A stretch of 24,593 nt of DNA from positions 1 to 24,593 of the forward strand of contig JADJLL010000038.1 of NCBI GenBank assembly GCA_016710095.1, read 5' to 3'. The position numbers and the translations under genes are program-made. The notes under the pieces were generated by a model. The model ran no database searches and was not told the DNA's origin. It saw nothing but the letters and a program-made list of their open reading frames with translations. This document shows positions 10,401 to 17,947 of this stretch, piece after piece. Source of the stretch: Candidatus Eiseniibacteriota bacterium (lineage in GTDB: Bacteria > Eisenbacteria > RBG-16-71-46). Each line of letters starts with the position of its first letter. The stretch's first letter is position 1.

Positions 10401-12168
10401 GGGCGTGGTGCTGCCGAGCGTCGCCTCGGCCGGAACGAACTCGCGCTGCCCGGTGGTGGCGTGGGGCGACTACGACGACGACGGGCGTCAGGACCTTCTG
10501 CTCTCGACCGGCAGCAGTTTCGCCGCGAGCTCGGCGAAGATGCGGCTGTACCACAACCTGAACGACTCGCTCGTCACGGTGCCGACCGCGCTTCCCAACC
10601 TGAGCGAAGGCGCGGCCGCGTGGGGCGACTACGACCGCGACGGCGACCTCGACCTGCTGGTGTCGGGCGAGGACTCGAGCGCCACCTTCGTCACGCGGAT
10701 CTACCGCAACGACGGCAACGCGGTGTTCATCCCGCTTTCCGTGTCGCTCAATCCCCTGGGTGCCGCCTCGGTGGCGTGGGCCGACATGGACAACGACGGC
10801 AGGCTCGACGGCGTGGTCTCGGGCAGCTCGGATTTCAGCACGGCCGGAGCGATGACCTACGTGCTGCGCAACCTGGACGGGGCCACGTTCGCGCAAGCGT
10901 CCATCCTCACGAACGCCAGCGGCACCGGCGGGCAGATGGCGGTCGGTGACCTGAACGGCGACGGCCGCATGGACATGGTCACCGTCGGCGCGACCAGCAC
11001 GGGATCGTTCCTGCTCAACGTGCTGCGCAACCAGGGAAGCTTGAACTTCTCGAACCAGCTCTACCCTGCCTTCGGTCTGCGCGGAGCGTCGATCTCACTC
11101 GGCGACTACGACAACGACGGCGATCTCGACGTGGCGCTCATGGGCACGCCGGACGGTGTCGCGAGCAACGGCCGCCTGCTGCTGCTCGACAACGACGGCG
11201 CGGGCAACCTCACGCAGCACGGCGCCAGCCTGACCGTGCTCAGCAACGGGCACCTCGCTTGGGGCGACGCCGACAACGACGGCGATCTCGACCTCGGGGC
11301 CACGGGCATGAACGGCTCCGTGACGCCGGCTTCCATGCTCATTCGCAACGACGGCGGCGGATCGTTCGCCGTCGTGGACGCCGGGTTGCCCGGTTTCTAC
11401 GGCTCGTCGCTCGCGTGGGGAGACCTCGACGGCGACGGCAAGCTCGACCTCGCGCTCACGGGCTGGAACGGCGTGAGCTCGACCGCGAAGGTGTACGAGC
11501 ACACCACGTCGCTCGTGAATGCCCCTCCCGCGCCGCCGGCGAACCTCGTGGGCACGCTGACCAACGCGGGCCGGGCGTCGCTCCGCTGGACGGCGCCGAT
11601 CGACGACCGCACGCCGGCCAACGGACTCACGTACGACGTGCGGCTCGGCGTGTCCACGCGTGGCGGCCAGATCGTGCCGCTGCCCGCGGACAGCGTGACC
11701 GGCCTGCGCCGCGTCACGCGGTTCGGGCACTGCCTCGCGGACTCGGCGTGGATCACCGGCCTGCCGGCGAACCGCTACTACTTCACCGTGCAGGCGATCG
11801 ACGCTTCGTTCGCGGGATCGGCGCCCGCGGCGTGGCAGACGCTCATCTCCACGTCATTGCTCGACGCCGATGCCACCGAATCATTGCCGGCGCGGATGGC
11901 GATCCGCGCCGTGTCGCCAAACCCGGCGTTCGGCGTCGCGAACGTGACGTTCGACCTGCCGCGCACGGGCCCCGTGGACCTGTCGGTCTACGACGCGCAG
12001 GGCCGCCGCGTCGCGACGATGCTGCGGGCCACGATGGCCGCGGGGCGCCAGGCCGCGCGCTGGGACGGCACGAGCGAAGCCGGCACGCGCGCCGCGGCCG
12101 GGCTCTACTTCGTGCGGCTCACGGCGGACGGCCACACGGACACAAAGCGGGTCGTGCTGGAACGCTGA
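7453..12168 (+). CDS. giant secreted FG-GAP/VCBS beta-propeller protein with Fn3-like domains and FlgD-like C-terminal domain
   Basis: Predicted secreted or surface protein of 1571 residues. The N terminus is a signal peptide (RSLLLLLPLVLLAAFARGADA). The body is three modules in series. Each has seven FG-GAP/VCBS repeats with a DxDxDGxxD-type calcium loop (for example GDYDRDGDLDLLVSG), enough for one seven-bladed propeller, followed by an Fn3-like domain. Approximate residues: propeller 1 40-385, Fn3 388-501, propeller 2 506-865, Fn3 868-980, propeller 3 993-1353, Fn3 1356-1466. Residues 1478-1571 form a FlgD-like/T9SS-type C-terminal domain (VSPNPAFGVANVTFDLP, ARWDG, AAGLYFVRL). GAGGAAAGG just upstream of the ATG at 7453 sets the start; the frame is open further upstream, but that part overlaps the receiver gene and lacks a signal peptide. 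The role is probably adhesion, ligand binding or matrix contact at the cell surface; the ligand is unknown. The frame is intact throughout. Confidence 0.88.
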   Translation: MRPLLRSLLLLLPLVLLAAFARGADAVTYTKAAQLKWPSNFASMDFGDFNNDAFLDLAVCGLDSTGAARTTVYLNTAGGSTWTATTIPLAGVYTGCVRWCDLNMDGAQDLLVLGLNSANQPVGKLYLNNAGVSLNETLAGIPPLSHASAACGDLDGDGDPDLVVMGYPASGPHILRALRNDGGTFTTMANLVGLSDGEVSLADTDRDGDLDLLASGFGIGGGQTRIYLNDGAGHFTSPFSIQSLQNAAARFGDYDGNGWPDFGISGEAGPYFTGIGTNQNGAGFAISALTTPSLSRGSVDWADADNNGWLDLLVTGSGVTGADTTAILAYNGSGWTLNMLSGLPQIAYSSAQYGDIDRDGDVDIALVGVEAAGATRGSIWRSSGAVANNPPGTPTNLTASWTYVNGSARVKFSWTRPTDDHTPRVAITYDLRVGRSQNAADVTGATFGAVDGWRRTMRPGMEGADSTWTLTLPPGTYYWSVQAVDGALVGSAPAAEQSFTLPALIDGGFTLTPVGAPNGHTAVKWGDADGDGRLDLLTAGTNSGGKTYFYRNLADTRGVVSTNLLGLTNSSVDWGDYDRDGRLDVAIEGTVSNLRYLQIYRRQPDGTYLLTNDLLGLAQGSVAWGDYDGDGDLDLAACGTANGTASGAFAKVYRNDNGSFVASSSSLTGMNQGKIAWADFDRDGDLDLLISGINASGTAAIQMYKNNGGTFTAFLCGLPALSLYPSFCTFDYDGDGHLDVALVGSTDGTVSDGVLSIWLNSGNGAFFHVFTTPTGVSSGDVTAGDVDGDGDIDLAYAGISPSGIRITRIARNDGGGTFTEVDMGMTGLSLPGLAFGDLNGDGRLDLAAAGLSDAGNVATVYMNIAGAVNTAPAAPTNPTMTVNGNRVVVRWTKATDTQSSQDRLSYDVRIGRSTNGNQFFSLPADSVTGKRHVARTGLVQGDSAVFLNVPEGDWRFAVQAVDPSFAGSALASGFQVIHRMTNTGVVLPSVASAGTNSRCPVVAWGDYDDDGRQDLLLSTGSSFAASSAKMRLYHNLNDSLVTVPTALPNLSEGAAAWGDYDRDGDLDLLVSGEDSSATFVTRIYRNDGNAVFIPLSVSLNPLGAASVAWADMDNDGRLDGVVSGSSDFSTAGAMTYVLRNLDGATFAQASILTNASGTGGQMAVGDLNGDGRMDMVTVGATSTGSFLLNVLRNQGSLNFSNQLYPAFGLRGASISLGDYDNDGDLDVALMGTPDGVASNGRLLLLDNDGAGNLTQHGASLTVLSNGHLAWGDADNDGDLDLGATGMNGSVTPASMLIRNDGGGSFAVVDAGLPGFYGSSLAWGDLDGDGKLDLALTGWNGVSSTAKVYEHTTSLVNAPPAPPANLVGTLTNAGRASLRWTAPIDDRTPANGLTYDVRLGVSTRGGQIVPLPADSVTGLRRVTRFGHCLADSAWITGLPANRYYFTVQAIDASFAGSAPAAWQTLISTSLLDADATESLPARMAIRAVSPNPAFGVANVTFDLPRTGPVDLSVYDAQGRRVATMLRATMAAGRQAARWDGTSEAGTRAAAGLYFVRLTADGHTDTKRVVLER
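7561..11850 (+). repeat. three protein-level modules of 7 FG-GAP blades plus Fn3
   Basis: Each module is roughly 1.3-1.45 kb. I count seven blades in each (21 in all), each with a core such as W-G-D-x-D-x-D-G-x-x-D-L followed by a Y-x-N-x motif. The three Fn3-like domains share TYDLRVGRS/SYDVRIGRS/TYDVRLGVS and QAVDGALVGS/QAVDPSFAGS/QAIDASFAGS; the second and third also share LPADSVTG. This points to duplication of a whole propeller-plus-Fn3 unit, with the second and third copies closest. Confidence 0.8.
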
Positions 12169-12187
12169 CGCGATCCGCGGAAAGCGA

Positions 12188-12220
12188 AACGCCCCGGGAG
12201 CTCGTCGCTCCCGGGGCGTT
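12188..12220. terminator. strong hairpin between convergent genes, probable bidirectional terminator
   Basis: A 13-bp perfect stem (AACGCCCCGGGAG pairing with CTCCCGGGGCGTT) closes a 7-base loop. It lies between the stop of the FG-GAP gene (12168) and the stop of pntB (12244). On the minus strand the stem is followed by TCGCTTTCC, somewhat T-rich, so it should work best for pntAB; on the plus strand the following sequence has few consecutive T residues. Confidence 0.75.
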
Positions 12221-12243
12221 CGTGTGTCCGTCGTGGCGGCCGG

Positions 12244-13674
12244 CTAGCTCTTCAGCGCCACCAGCACTTCGTCGAGCATCTTCTTCGCGTCGCCGAAGAG
12301 CATCCGGTTGTTTTCCTTGTAGAAGAGCGGGTTGTCGACACCCGCGTAGCCGGACGCCATCGAGCGCTTCATCACGATCGACGTCTTCGCCTTCCACACC
12401 TGGAGCACCGGCATGCCGGCGATCGGGCTCGACGGATCGTCCTCGGCGGCCGGATTCACGATGTCGTTCGCGCCGATCACCATGGCCACGTCCGTCGTCG
12501 GGAAGTCGTCGTTGAGTTCGTCCATCTCGAGCACGATGTCGTACGGCACCTTCGCTTCGGCGAGCAGCACGTTCATGTGCCCGGGCATGCGGCCGGCGAC
12601 CGGATGGATGCCGAACCGCACGTTGACGCCCTTCTCGCGCAGGAGCTTCGTGATCTCGTAGACCGTGTGCTGCGCCTGCGCCACCGCCATGCCGTAGCCC
12701 GGCACGAGGATGACGTTCTTCGCGTCACGCAGCAGCTCGGCCGTCTCGGCCGAGTTGATCGGCGTGACTTCGCCCGCGGGAACCGCGCCCGCGGCCGGCG
12801 CGGCGCCGCCCTCGGTGCCGAAACCGCCGGCGATCACCGAGAAGAACTGGCGGTTCATCGCCTTGCACATGATGTACGACAGGATCGCGCCGCTCGAACC
12901 CACCAGCGCGCCGGTCACGATGAGCAGGTCGTTCGACAGCATGAAGCCCGTCGCGGCGGCCGCCCAGCCGGAGTAGCTGTTGAGCATCGAGACGACGACC
13001 GGCATGTCCGCGCCGCCGATCGCCATGACCATGTGCACGCCGAACAGCAGCGCGATGCCGGTCATCACGTAGAGCGGGATCATGCCCTGCGACACTTCGT
13101 GCGCGCCGGAGAACTGGATGCCGAACCAGATCACCACGCCGAGCACGATCAGGTTGAGGAAGTGCCGTCCGGGAAGAATGACCGGCTTGCCGCTGATCTT
13201 GCCCGCGAGCTTGCCGAACGCGACGATCGAACCCGAGAACGTGACGGCGCCGATGAGAATGCCGAGGTACGTCTCGACGAGGTGCACGGTGTGTTCGTCC
13301 GCGGGCAGGTTCGCCGACGCGGCCGGGTCGATGTAGTTCGCGTAGCCGACGAACACCGCCGCGAGACCGACGAGGCTGTGCATCAGCGCGACGAGTTCGG
13401 GCATCTGCGTCATCTTCACGGTCCGCGCCGCGTAGATGCCGATGGTGCCGCCCACCGCCATGGCGATGATGATCCAGCTCCAGCCCCCGGGCGTGATGTG
13501 CGGCCCGAAGATCGTGGCGAGCACGGCGATCGCCATGCCGAGGATGCCGTACTGGTTGCCGCGGCGGCTGGTCTCGGGATGCGAGAGCCCGCCGAGGCTC
13601 ATGATGAAGAGAATGGTCGCGCCGATGTAGGCGACCGTCGAGAGAGGCTGCGAGAGCAACGAAGTCGTGTTCAT
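12244..13674 (-). CDS. pntB: NAD(P) transhydrogenase subunit beta
   Basis: Beta subunit of the proton-translocating transhydrogenase, 476 residues, the usual length. The enzyme moves hydride from NADH to NADP+ using the proton gradient and so supplies NADPH. The N-terminal two thirds is a bundle of membrane helices (domain II). The C-terminal third is the NADP(H)-binding domain III, with VPGYGMAVAQAQ, RFGIHPVAGRMPGHMN, LEMDELNDDFPTTDVA, GANDIVNPAAEDD and NPLFYKENNRMLFGDAKKM, all hallmark segments. It starts nine bases after pntA, and its Shine-Dalgarno-like AGGGG overlaps the pntA stop codon, so the two are translationally coupled. It ends at a strong hairpin. Confidence 0.97.
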   Translation of the reverse strand: MNTTSLLSQPLSTVAYIGATILFIMSLGGLSHPETSRRGNQYGILGMAIAVLATIFGPHITPGGWSWIIIAMAVGGTIGIYAARTVKMTQMPELVALMHSLVGLAAVFVGYANYIDPAASANLPADEHTVHLVETYLGILIGAVTFSGSIVAFGKLAGKISGKPVILPGRHFLNLIVLGVVIWFGIQFSGAHEVSQGMIPLYVMTGIALLFGVHMVMAIGGADMPVVVSMLNSYSGWAAAATGFMLSNDLLIVTGALVGSSGAILSYIMCKAMNRQFFSVIAGGFGTEGGAAPAAGAVPAGEVTPINSAETAELLRDAKNVILVPGYGMAVAQAQHTVYEITKLLREKGVNVRFGIHPVAGRMPGHMNVLLAEAKVPYDIVLEMDELNDDFPTTDVAMVIGANDIVNPAAEDDPSSPIAGMPVLQVWKAKTSIVMKRSMASGYAGVDNPLFYKENNRMLFGDAKKMLDEVLVALKS

Positions 13675-13683
13675 GGCGGCCCC

Positions 13684-15285
13684 CTATTTCCGGAACATGT
13701 CGAGCATGCGACGCGTCACCGCGAAGCCGCCGAACATGTTGATGGTCACGAGGACGATGCTCGCCACCGCGAGGCCGAGGATCCAGCCGACGGGACGAAC
13801 CGCGGAAGCCGCTTCACCGGCGAGCGGTGGCGCGATCTGCACGAGCGCACCGAGCACGATGATGCTGGAGATGGCGTTGGTCACGCTCATGAGCGGCGTA
13901 TGCAGCGCCGCCGTGACGTTCCACACGACCATGTAGCCCACGAAGCACGCGAGCACGAACACCGTGAAGTGCGACAGGAACGCCGAGGGCGCTCCGACGC
14001 CGATCAGGTAGAAGAGCACCGCGACGACGCCGAACTGGATGCCCGTCTCCTTCCAGGACGCCGGCGCCTGCACCGCGCCGTGACCGTGTCCGCCCTTCTT
14101 CTCGGCGGGCTTCGCCGCGGCGGCCGGAGGAGCCGGAGGAGCGGCGACCGGCTTCGGAGCCGGCGGCGGCCACGTGATCGCGCCTTCCTTGATCACCGTG
14201 AGGCCGCGGATCGCCTCGTCTTCCATGTTCACGTCGATCGTGCCGTCCTTCGCCTTGCACAGTTCCTCGGTGAGACGGAACAGGTTCGTGGCGTAGAGCG
14301 ACGACGACTGCTTCGCGAGACGGCTGGGGAGGTCGGTGTAGCCGACGATCGAAACGCCGTGCTTCACGACCGCCTTGCCCGGCTCGGTCAGCTCGCAGTT
14401 GCCGCCCTGCTCGGCGGCCATGTCCACGATGACGCTGCCCGGCTTCATGCTCTGCACCATCTCGGCCGTGATGAGCCGCGGCGCGGGCTTACCCGGGATG
14501 AGCGCGGTCGTGATGATGATGTCCACTTCGCGGGCCTGCTTCGCGTACATCTCGCGCTGGGCCTTCTGGAAGCCTTCGGACATCACCTTCGCGTAGCCGC
14601 CGCCACCCGAGCCTTCTTCTTCGTAGTCCACCTTCACGAACTCGCCGCCGAGCGATGTCACCTGGTCGGCCACTTCGGCGCGCGTGTCGTTGGCGCGCAC
14701 GATCGCGCCGAGGTTCGCGGCGGTGCCGATCGCGGCGAGACCGGCGACGCCGGCGCCCGCGACGAACACCTTCGCCGGCGGAATCTTGCCCGCGGCCGTG
14801 ATCTGGCCGTTGAAGAAGCGGCCGAACGCGTTCGCGGCTTCGACGACGGCGCGATAGCCGCTGACACCGGCCATCGAGGTGAGCGCGTCCATCTTCTGCG
14901 CGCGGCTGAGCTGGCGCGGCAGCGAGTCGATGGCGAGCACCGTGGTCTTCTTGGCCGCGAGCGCCTGCATGAGGTCGGGATTCTGCGCGGGCCAGATGAA
15001 CGAGATGAGCGTGCCGCCCTCGCGCATGAGGCCGACTTCTTCCATCGAAGGCGGACGCACCTTGAAGACGATGTCCGAGCCGGACCACAGCGCGGCGGCC
15101 GAGTCGGCGATCGTCGCGCCGGCGGCGCGATAGCTCGCGTCGTCACAGTTGGCCGCGTCACCCGCGCCGCTCTGCACCATCACCGAGAAGCCGAGCTTGA
15201 CGAGCTTCTCGACGACTTCGGGCACGGTGGCGACACGCTTTTCGAGCGCCGCCCCTTCCGTGGGTATTCCGATCACCAATGCCAT
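13684..15285 (-). CDS. pntA: NAD(P) transhydrogenase subunit alpha
   Basis: Alpha subunit, 533 residues, the undivided form with domain I and the first membrane helices in one chain. Domain I (about 1-380) begins MALVIGIPTE and contains VATVPEVVEKL, the NAD(H) Rossmann loop VFVAGAGVAGLAA (near 173), RANDTRAEVADQV and VIVDMAAEQGGNCE, all typical of alanine dehydrogenase/PntA. A linker of about 40 residues rich in Pro and Ala and carrying KKGGHGHG joins it to membrane helices (FGVVAVLFYLIGVGAPSAFL and onwards), ending IVLVTINMFGGFAVTRRML. GGGGGG lies about eight bases before the ATG. First gene of the pntAB operon; the 430-base upstream gap must hold the promoter. Confidence 0.97.
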   Translation of the reverse strand: MALVIGIPTEGAALEKRVATVPEVVEKLVKLGFSVMVQSGAGDAANCDDASYRAAGATIADSAAALWSGSDIVFKVRPPSMEEVGLMREGGTLISFIWPAQNPDLMQALAAKKTTVLAIDSLPRQLSRAQKMDALTSMAGVSGYRAVVEAANAFGRFFNGQITAAGKIPPAKVFVAGAGVAGLAAIGTAANLGAIVRANDTRAEVADQVTSLGGEFVKVDYEEEGSGGGGYAKVMSEGFQKAQREMYAKQAREVDIIITTALIPGKPAPRLITAEMVQSMKPGSVIVDMAAEQGGNCELTEPGKAVVKHGVSIVGYTDLPSRLAKQSSSLYATNLFRLTEELCKAKDGTIDVNMEDEAIRGLTVIKEGAITWPPPAPKPVAAPPAPPAAAAKPAEKKGGHGHGAVQAPASWKETGIQFGVVAVLFYLIGVGAPSAFLSHFTVFVLACFVGYMVVWNVTAALHTPLMSVTNAISSIIVLGALVQIAPPLAGEAASAVRPVGWILGLAVASIVLVTINMFGGFAVTRRMLDMFRK

Positions 15286-15715
15286 ATAGGTCCCCCCGAG
15301 AGTGCCTCATGACGGCCGAGGCCCGGAGTTCCGATGCGTCCGGCGCGCCCGTGCCGAGCGGCGTGCCTTCACGCGGTGGGATGACGTGTTGCCGAGGCGG
15401 CGTTGCCGCCGCCGGAGGGGCGCAGTAAAGGAGTGCGACGAGGGAAGCCCCAACCTCCCGCATGCTGGCCCCGCCCACGGGGATGCGTCAACTGGTCCGA
15501 CGGGCGCAGTCGGTGTCGTGGAACTGTCAGGCCCGCACGCCCCTCGACGCGCCGATTGCACGGCAGCTTCTTCCGTCCGTGCGGAAAACGGGGCCCGTCT
15601 GCCCGCGTTTCGTCAGGAAAGGCGCACACGCTCCGGCGCCGCAGAGCGAGGGCGCGCTCGCGACCGATACTCGACTCCCCCTCGTCCGTTCCGCCCGACG
15701 AGAAAGAGGCCGGCC
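15286..15715. other. 430-base divergent intergenic region between pntA and REC-ATPase gene
   Basis: No convincing gene: open frames here have no plausible start signal or recognisable residues. It must carry promoters for both neighbours. On the minus strand TTTACT (15424-15429) resembles a -10 box, which would give pntA a leader of about 130 bases. Hairpins seen are GGCGGC-GTT-GCCGCC (15396-15410) and GCACGG...CCGTGC (about 15558-15582), the latter overlapping TTCCG-TCCGTG-CGGAA. On the plus strand GATACT at 15666 and AAAGAGG before the ATG serve the ATPase gene. I recognise no known riboswitch consensus. Confidence 0.5.
15666..15671 (+). promoter_or_regulatory. candidate -10 element GATACT for REC-ATPase gene
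   Basis: GATACTCG lies 44 bases before the ATG at 15716. The same GATACT core recurs at 20443 and 21893 before other starts, and a relative (GCTACT) at 24091. No -35 box is obvious at 16-18 bases upstream. Confidence 0.35.
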
Positions 15716-17945
15716 ATGCTCGAGTCCTCCGCGACCCTGCCCGCACCGAACGGTTCCGATTCCACGCGCCGCTCCGACGCCCTCTCCCAACACGTCCTGC
15801 TGGTGGACGACGAGCCCGGCATCCTGCACGCGCTGCGGCGGCAGCTGCACCGCGAGCCGTACCGGCTCAGCCTCGCCCAGAACGGCGACGAGGCGCTCGC
15901 GATCCTCGAACAGGAGCCCGTGCACATCGTGGTGACCGACCAGCGCATGCCCGGCATGCCCGGCGCGGAACTGCTCGAGCGCGTGCGCGAGCGCTGGCCC
16001 GACACGATCCGCATCATGCTCACCGGTTACGCGGACACGGCCGAGGTCATGGCCGCGATCAAGGCCGGGGCGATCTATCGGTTCATTCTCAAGCCCGTCC
16101 ACTCGGACGACCTCCGGCTCACGCTGACGCTCGCCCTGAAGCAGCACGAACTCATCCGCGAGCTCCGCGCGGCTCCGCTCGAGAACGCGCCGCGCAGCAA
16201 GGAGCACGAGGCGCTCGCGAGCCGCTGCGGCACCTCCTGCAGCCGGCTTCCGAGCCTCCTCGTGCGGCACGGCATGCTCGACGAGCGGCTCGCTCGGCGC
16301 GTGCGGCGCGAGCAGGCCCGCCGCCAGGTCTCGATGATGCAGGCGCTGATCGACGTCGCCGGCATGGACCCGCGCGAAGTCTTCGGGATGCTGCTCGTCG
16401 AGCTGCGCATGGAGACGACCGAGCTGCACACGGAGCTCGTGCCGCCCGAGGCGACGCGGCTGCTGCCGCGAACGCTGTGCGCGCGGCACCAGGTGCTTCC
16501 CCTGCGGCGCGAAGGCCGCCGTCGGCTCGTGCTCGCGATGGCCGATCCCACCGACCAGGTGCTGCTCGACAACCTGCAGTTCGTGACCGGCATGGACATC
16601 GAGCCGGTGCTCGCCGAGTTCGGCGCGCTGCAGTCCAAGCTGCTCGCGCTCTACGGCAGCTCGGGCGACGAATCCTCGCTCGGGGATCTCGCGGTCGTGC
16701 TCGACGAACGCGACGCCGCCGACACGGTCGAAGTCGTGATCGACGACGCCGACGACGTCGGTTCACCCGAAGTGCTCGCGTCCGCGGGAGAACCCGTGAT
16801 CCGCACGGTCAACGCGATCCTGTGCGAGGCCGCGGATCTGGGCGCGAGCGACATCCACGTGCAGCCCACGCACTCGCACGCGCTCGTGCGCTACCGCATC
16901 GACGGCGTGCTCGTGGACAAGTTCCGAGTGCCGCTCGAGCTGCACCGCGCGCTCGTCTCGCGCGTGAAGGTGCTCGCCGAAATGGACATCGCGGAACGCC
17001 GCCGGCCGCAGGACGGCCGCATCACGCTGCGGTTGCCCGTTGACCGGCGAGAAGCTCGTGCTGCGGCTGCTCGATCGCAACGGCGCGATTCACTCGGTGA
17101 ACGAACTGGGATTCTCGGCGCACAACCTCGGCCGCGTGCTGGAGCTGCTCGACCGGCCGCAGGGCATCTTCCTCACCACCGGCCCGACCGGCAGCGGCAA
17201 GACCACCACGCTCTACGCGCTGCTCCAGCACAACGTCTCGCAGGAGCGCAACTACGTCACGATCGAGGACCCCGTCGAATACACGATGCCCGGCGCGGCG
17301 CAGGTCGCGGTGCACGAGCGCATCGGGCTCGACTTCGCGAGCGCGCTGCGATCGGTGCTGCGCCAGGACCCCGACGTGATCCTGCTCGGCGAGATCCGCG
17401 ATCCCGAGACGGCCTCGGTCGCGTTCCACGCCTCGATGACCGGCCACAAGGTGTACTCGACGCTGCACACGAACTCGTCGGTCGAGGCGTTGTCGCGGCT
17501 GTACGAGCTGGGACTCAAGGGGCACTTCATCGCCACCGCGCTCGACGGCATCCTGTCGCAGCGTCTCGTGCGCCGCATCTGCACGGAGTGCCGCGAGCCG
17601 GATCGGCCGGATCCCGCGCTGCTCGCGCGCCTGGGACGCGCGTTCCGCGCGCCGGGGCTCGACACGTTCCGTGGCCGCGGCTGCCCGCACTGCGGGCACA
17701 CGGGCTATCGCGGCCGGGCGCCGCTGCACGAACTGCTCGTCATGGACGAGGAAGTGATCGGGATGATCTCCGCCGGCCGCACCGTGGTCGAGATCGGGCA
17801 CACGCTCTCCGAGCGCGGCATGTCACTCATCGCGGACGACGCACGCGAGAAGGTGCACCAGGGCGTCACGACGCCGGCGGAGATCATGCGCGTGCTCGGG
17901 CCGGCGAGCGGATCGTCCGCGGGGTACTGCGAACGGCGAGGCTGA
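15716..17945 (+). CDS. receiver domain fused to GspE/PilB-type secretion or pilus ATPase (frame break)
   Basis: About 740 residues. The N-terminal receiver domain has VDDEPG (D31, D32), phospho-acceptor D75 (HIVVTDQRMPGMPG), T103 and K126 (FILKPV). Next is an MshEN/T2SSE N-terminal region (about 175-325: SLLVRHGMLDERLARRVRREQ, EATRLLPRTLCARHQVLPLR, LVLAMADPTDQVLLDNLQFVTG). Then the ATPase: ASDIHVQPTHSHALVRYRIDG, ERRRPQDGRITLRL, Walker A GPTGSGKTTTLYALL (near 490), Asp box IEDPVEY, Walker B DVILLGEIRDPETA, His box STLHTNSS, and a zinc tetracysteine motif (CTEC and CPHC). Such hexameric ATPases drive type IV pilus assembly or type II secretion at the inner membrane. The frame breaks near 17033-17041, between ITLRLP and GEKLVLRLLD, where the usual RVSTLP-containing strand is missing; about a dozen residues are lost. 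No other pilus or secretion gene is in view. AAAGAGG before the ATG supports the start. Confidence 0.82.
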
Positions 17946-17947
17946 CC

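Noticed and set aside
7561..11500. DNA-level tandem repeat or CRISPR-like array
   Set aside because: The recurring GACGGCGACGGC-type sequence encodes the calcium loops of FG-GAP blades; spacing and sequence vary as expected for protein repeats.
12577..15312. Very long plus-strand open frame opposite pntAB
   Set aside because: Its translation is compositionally biased (Arg/His/Asp/Glu) with no domain; it is a by-product of high GC opposite a clear operon. The same applies to the long frames opposite the hybrid sensor (3968-6766) and within the FG-GAP gene.
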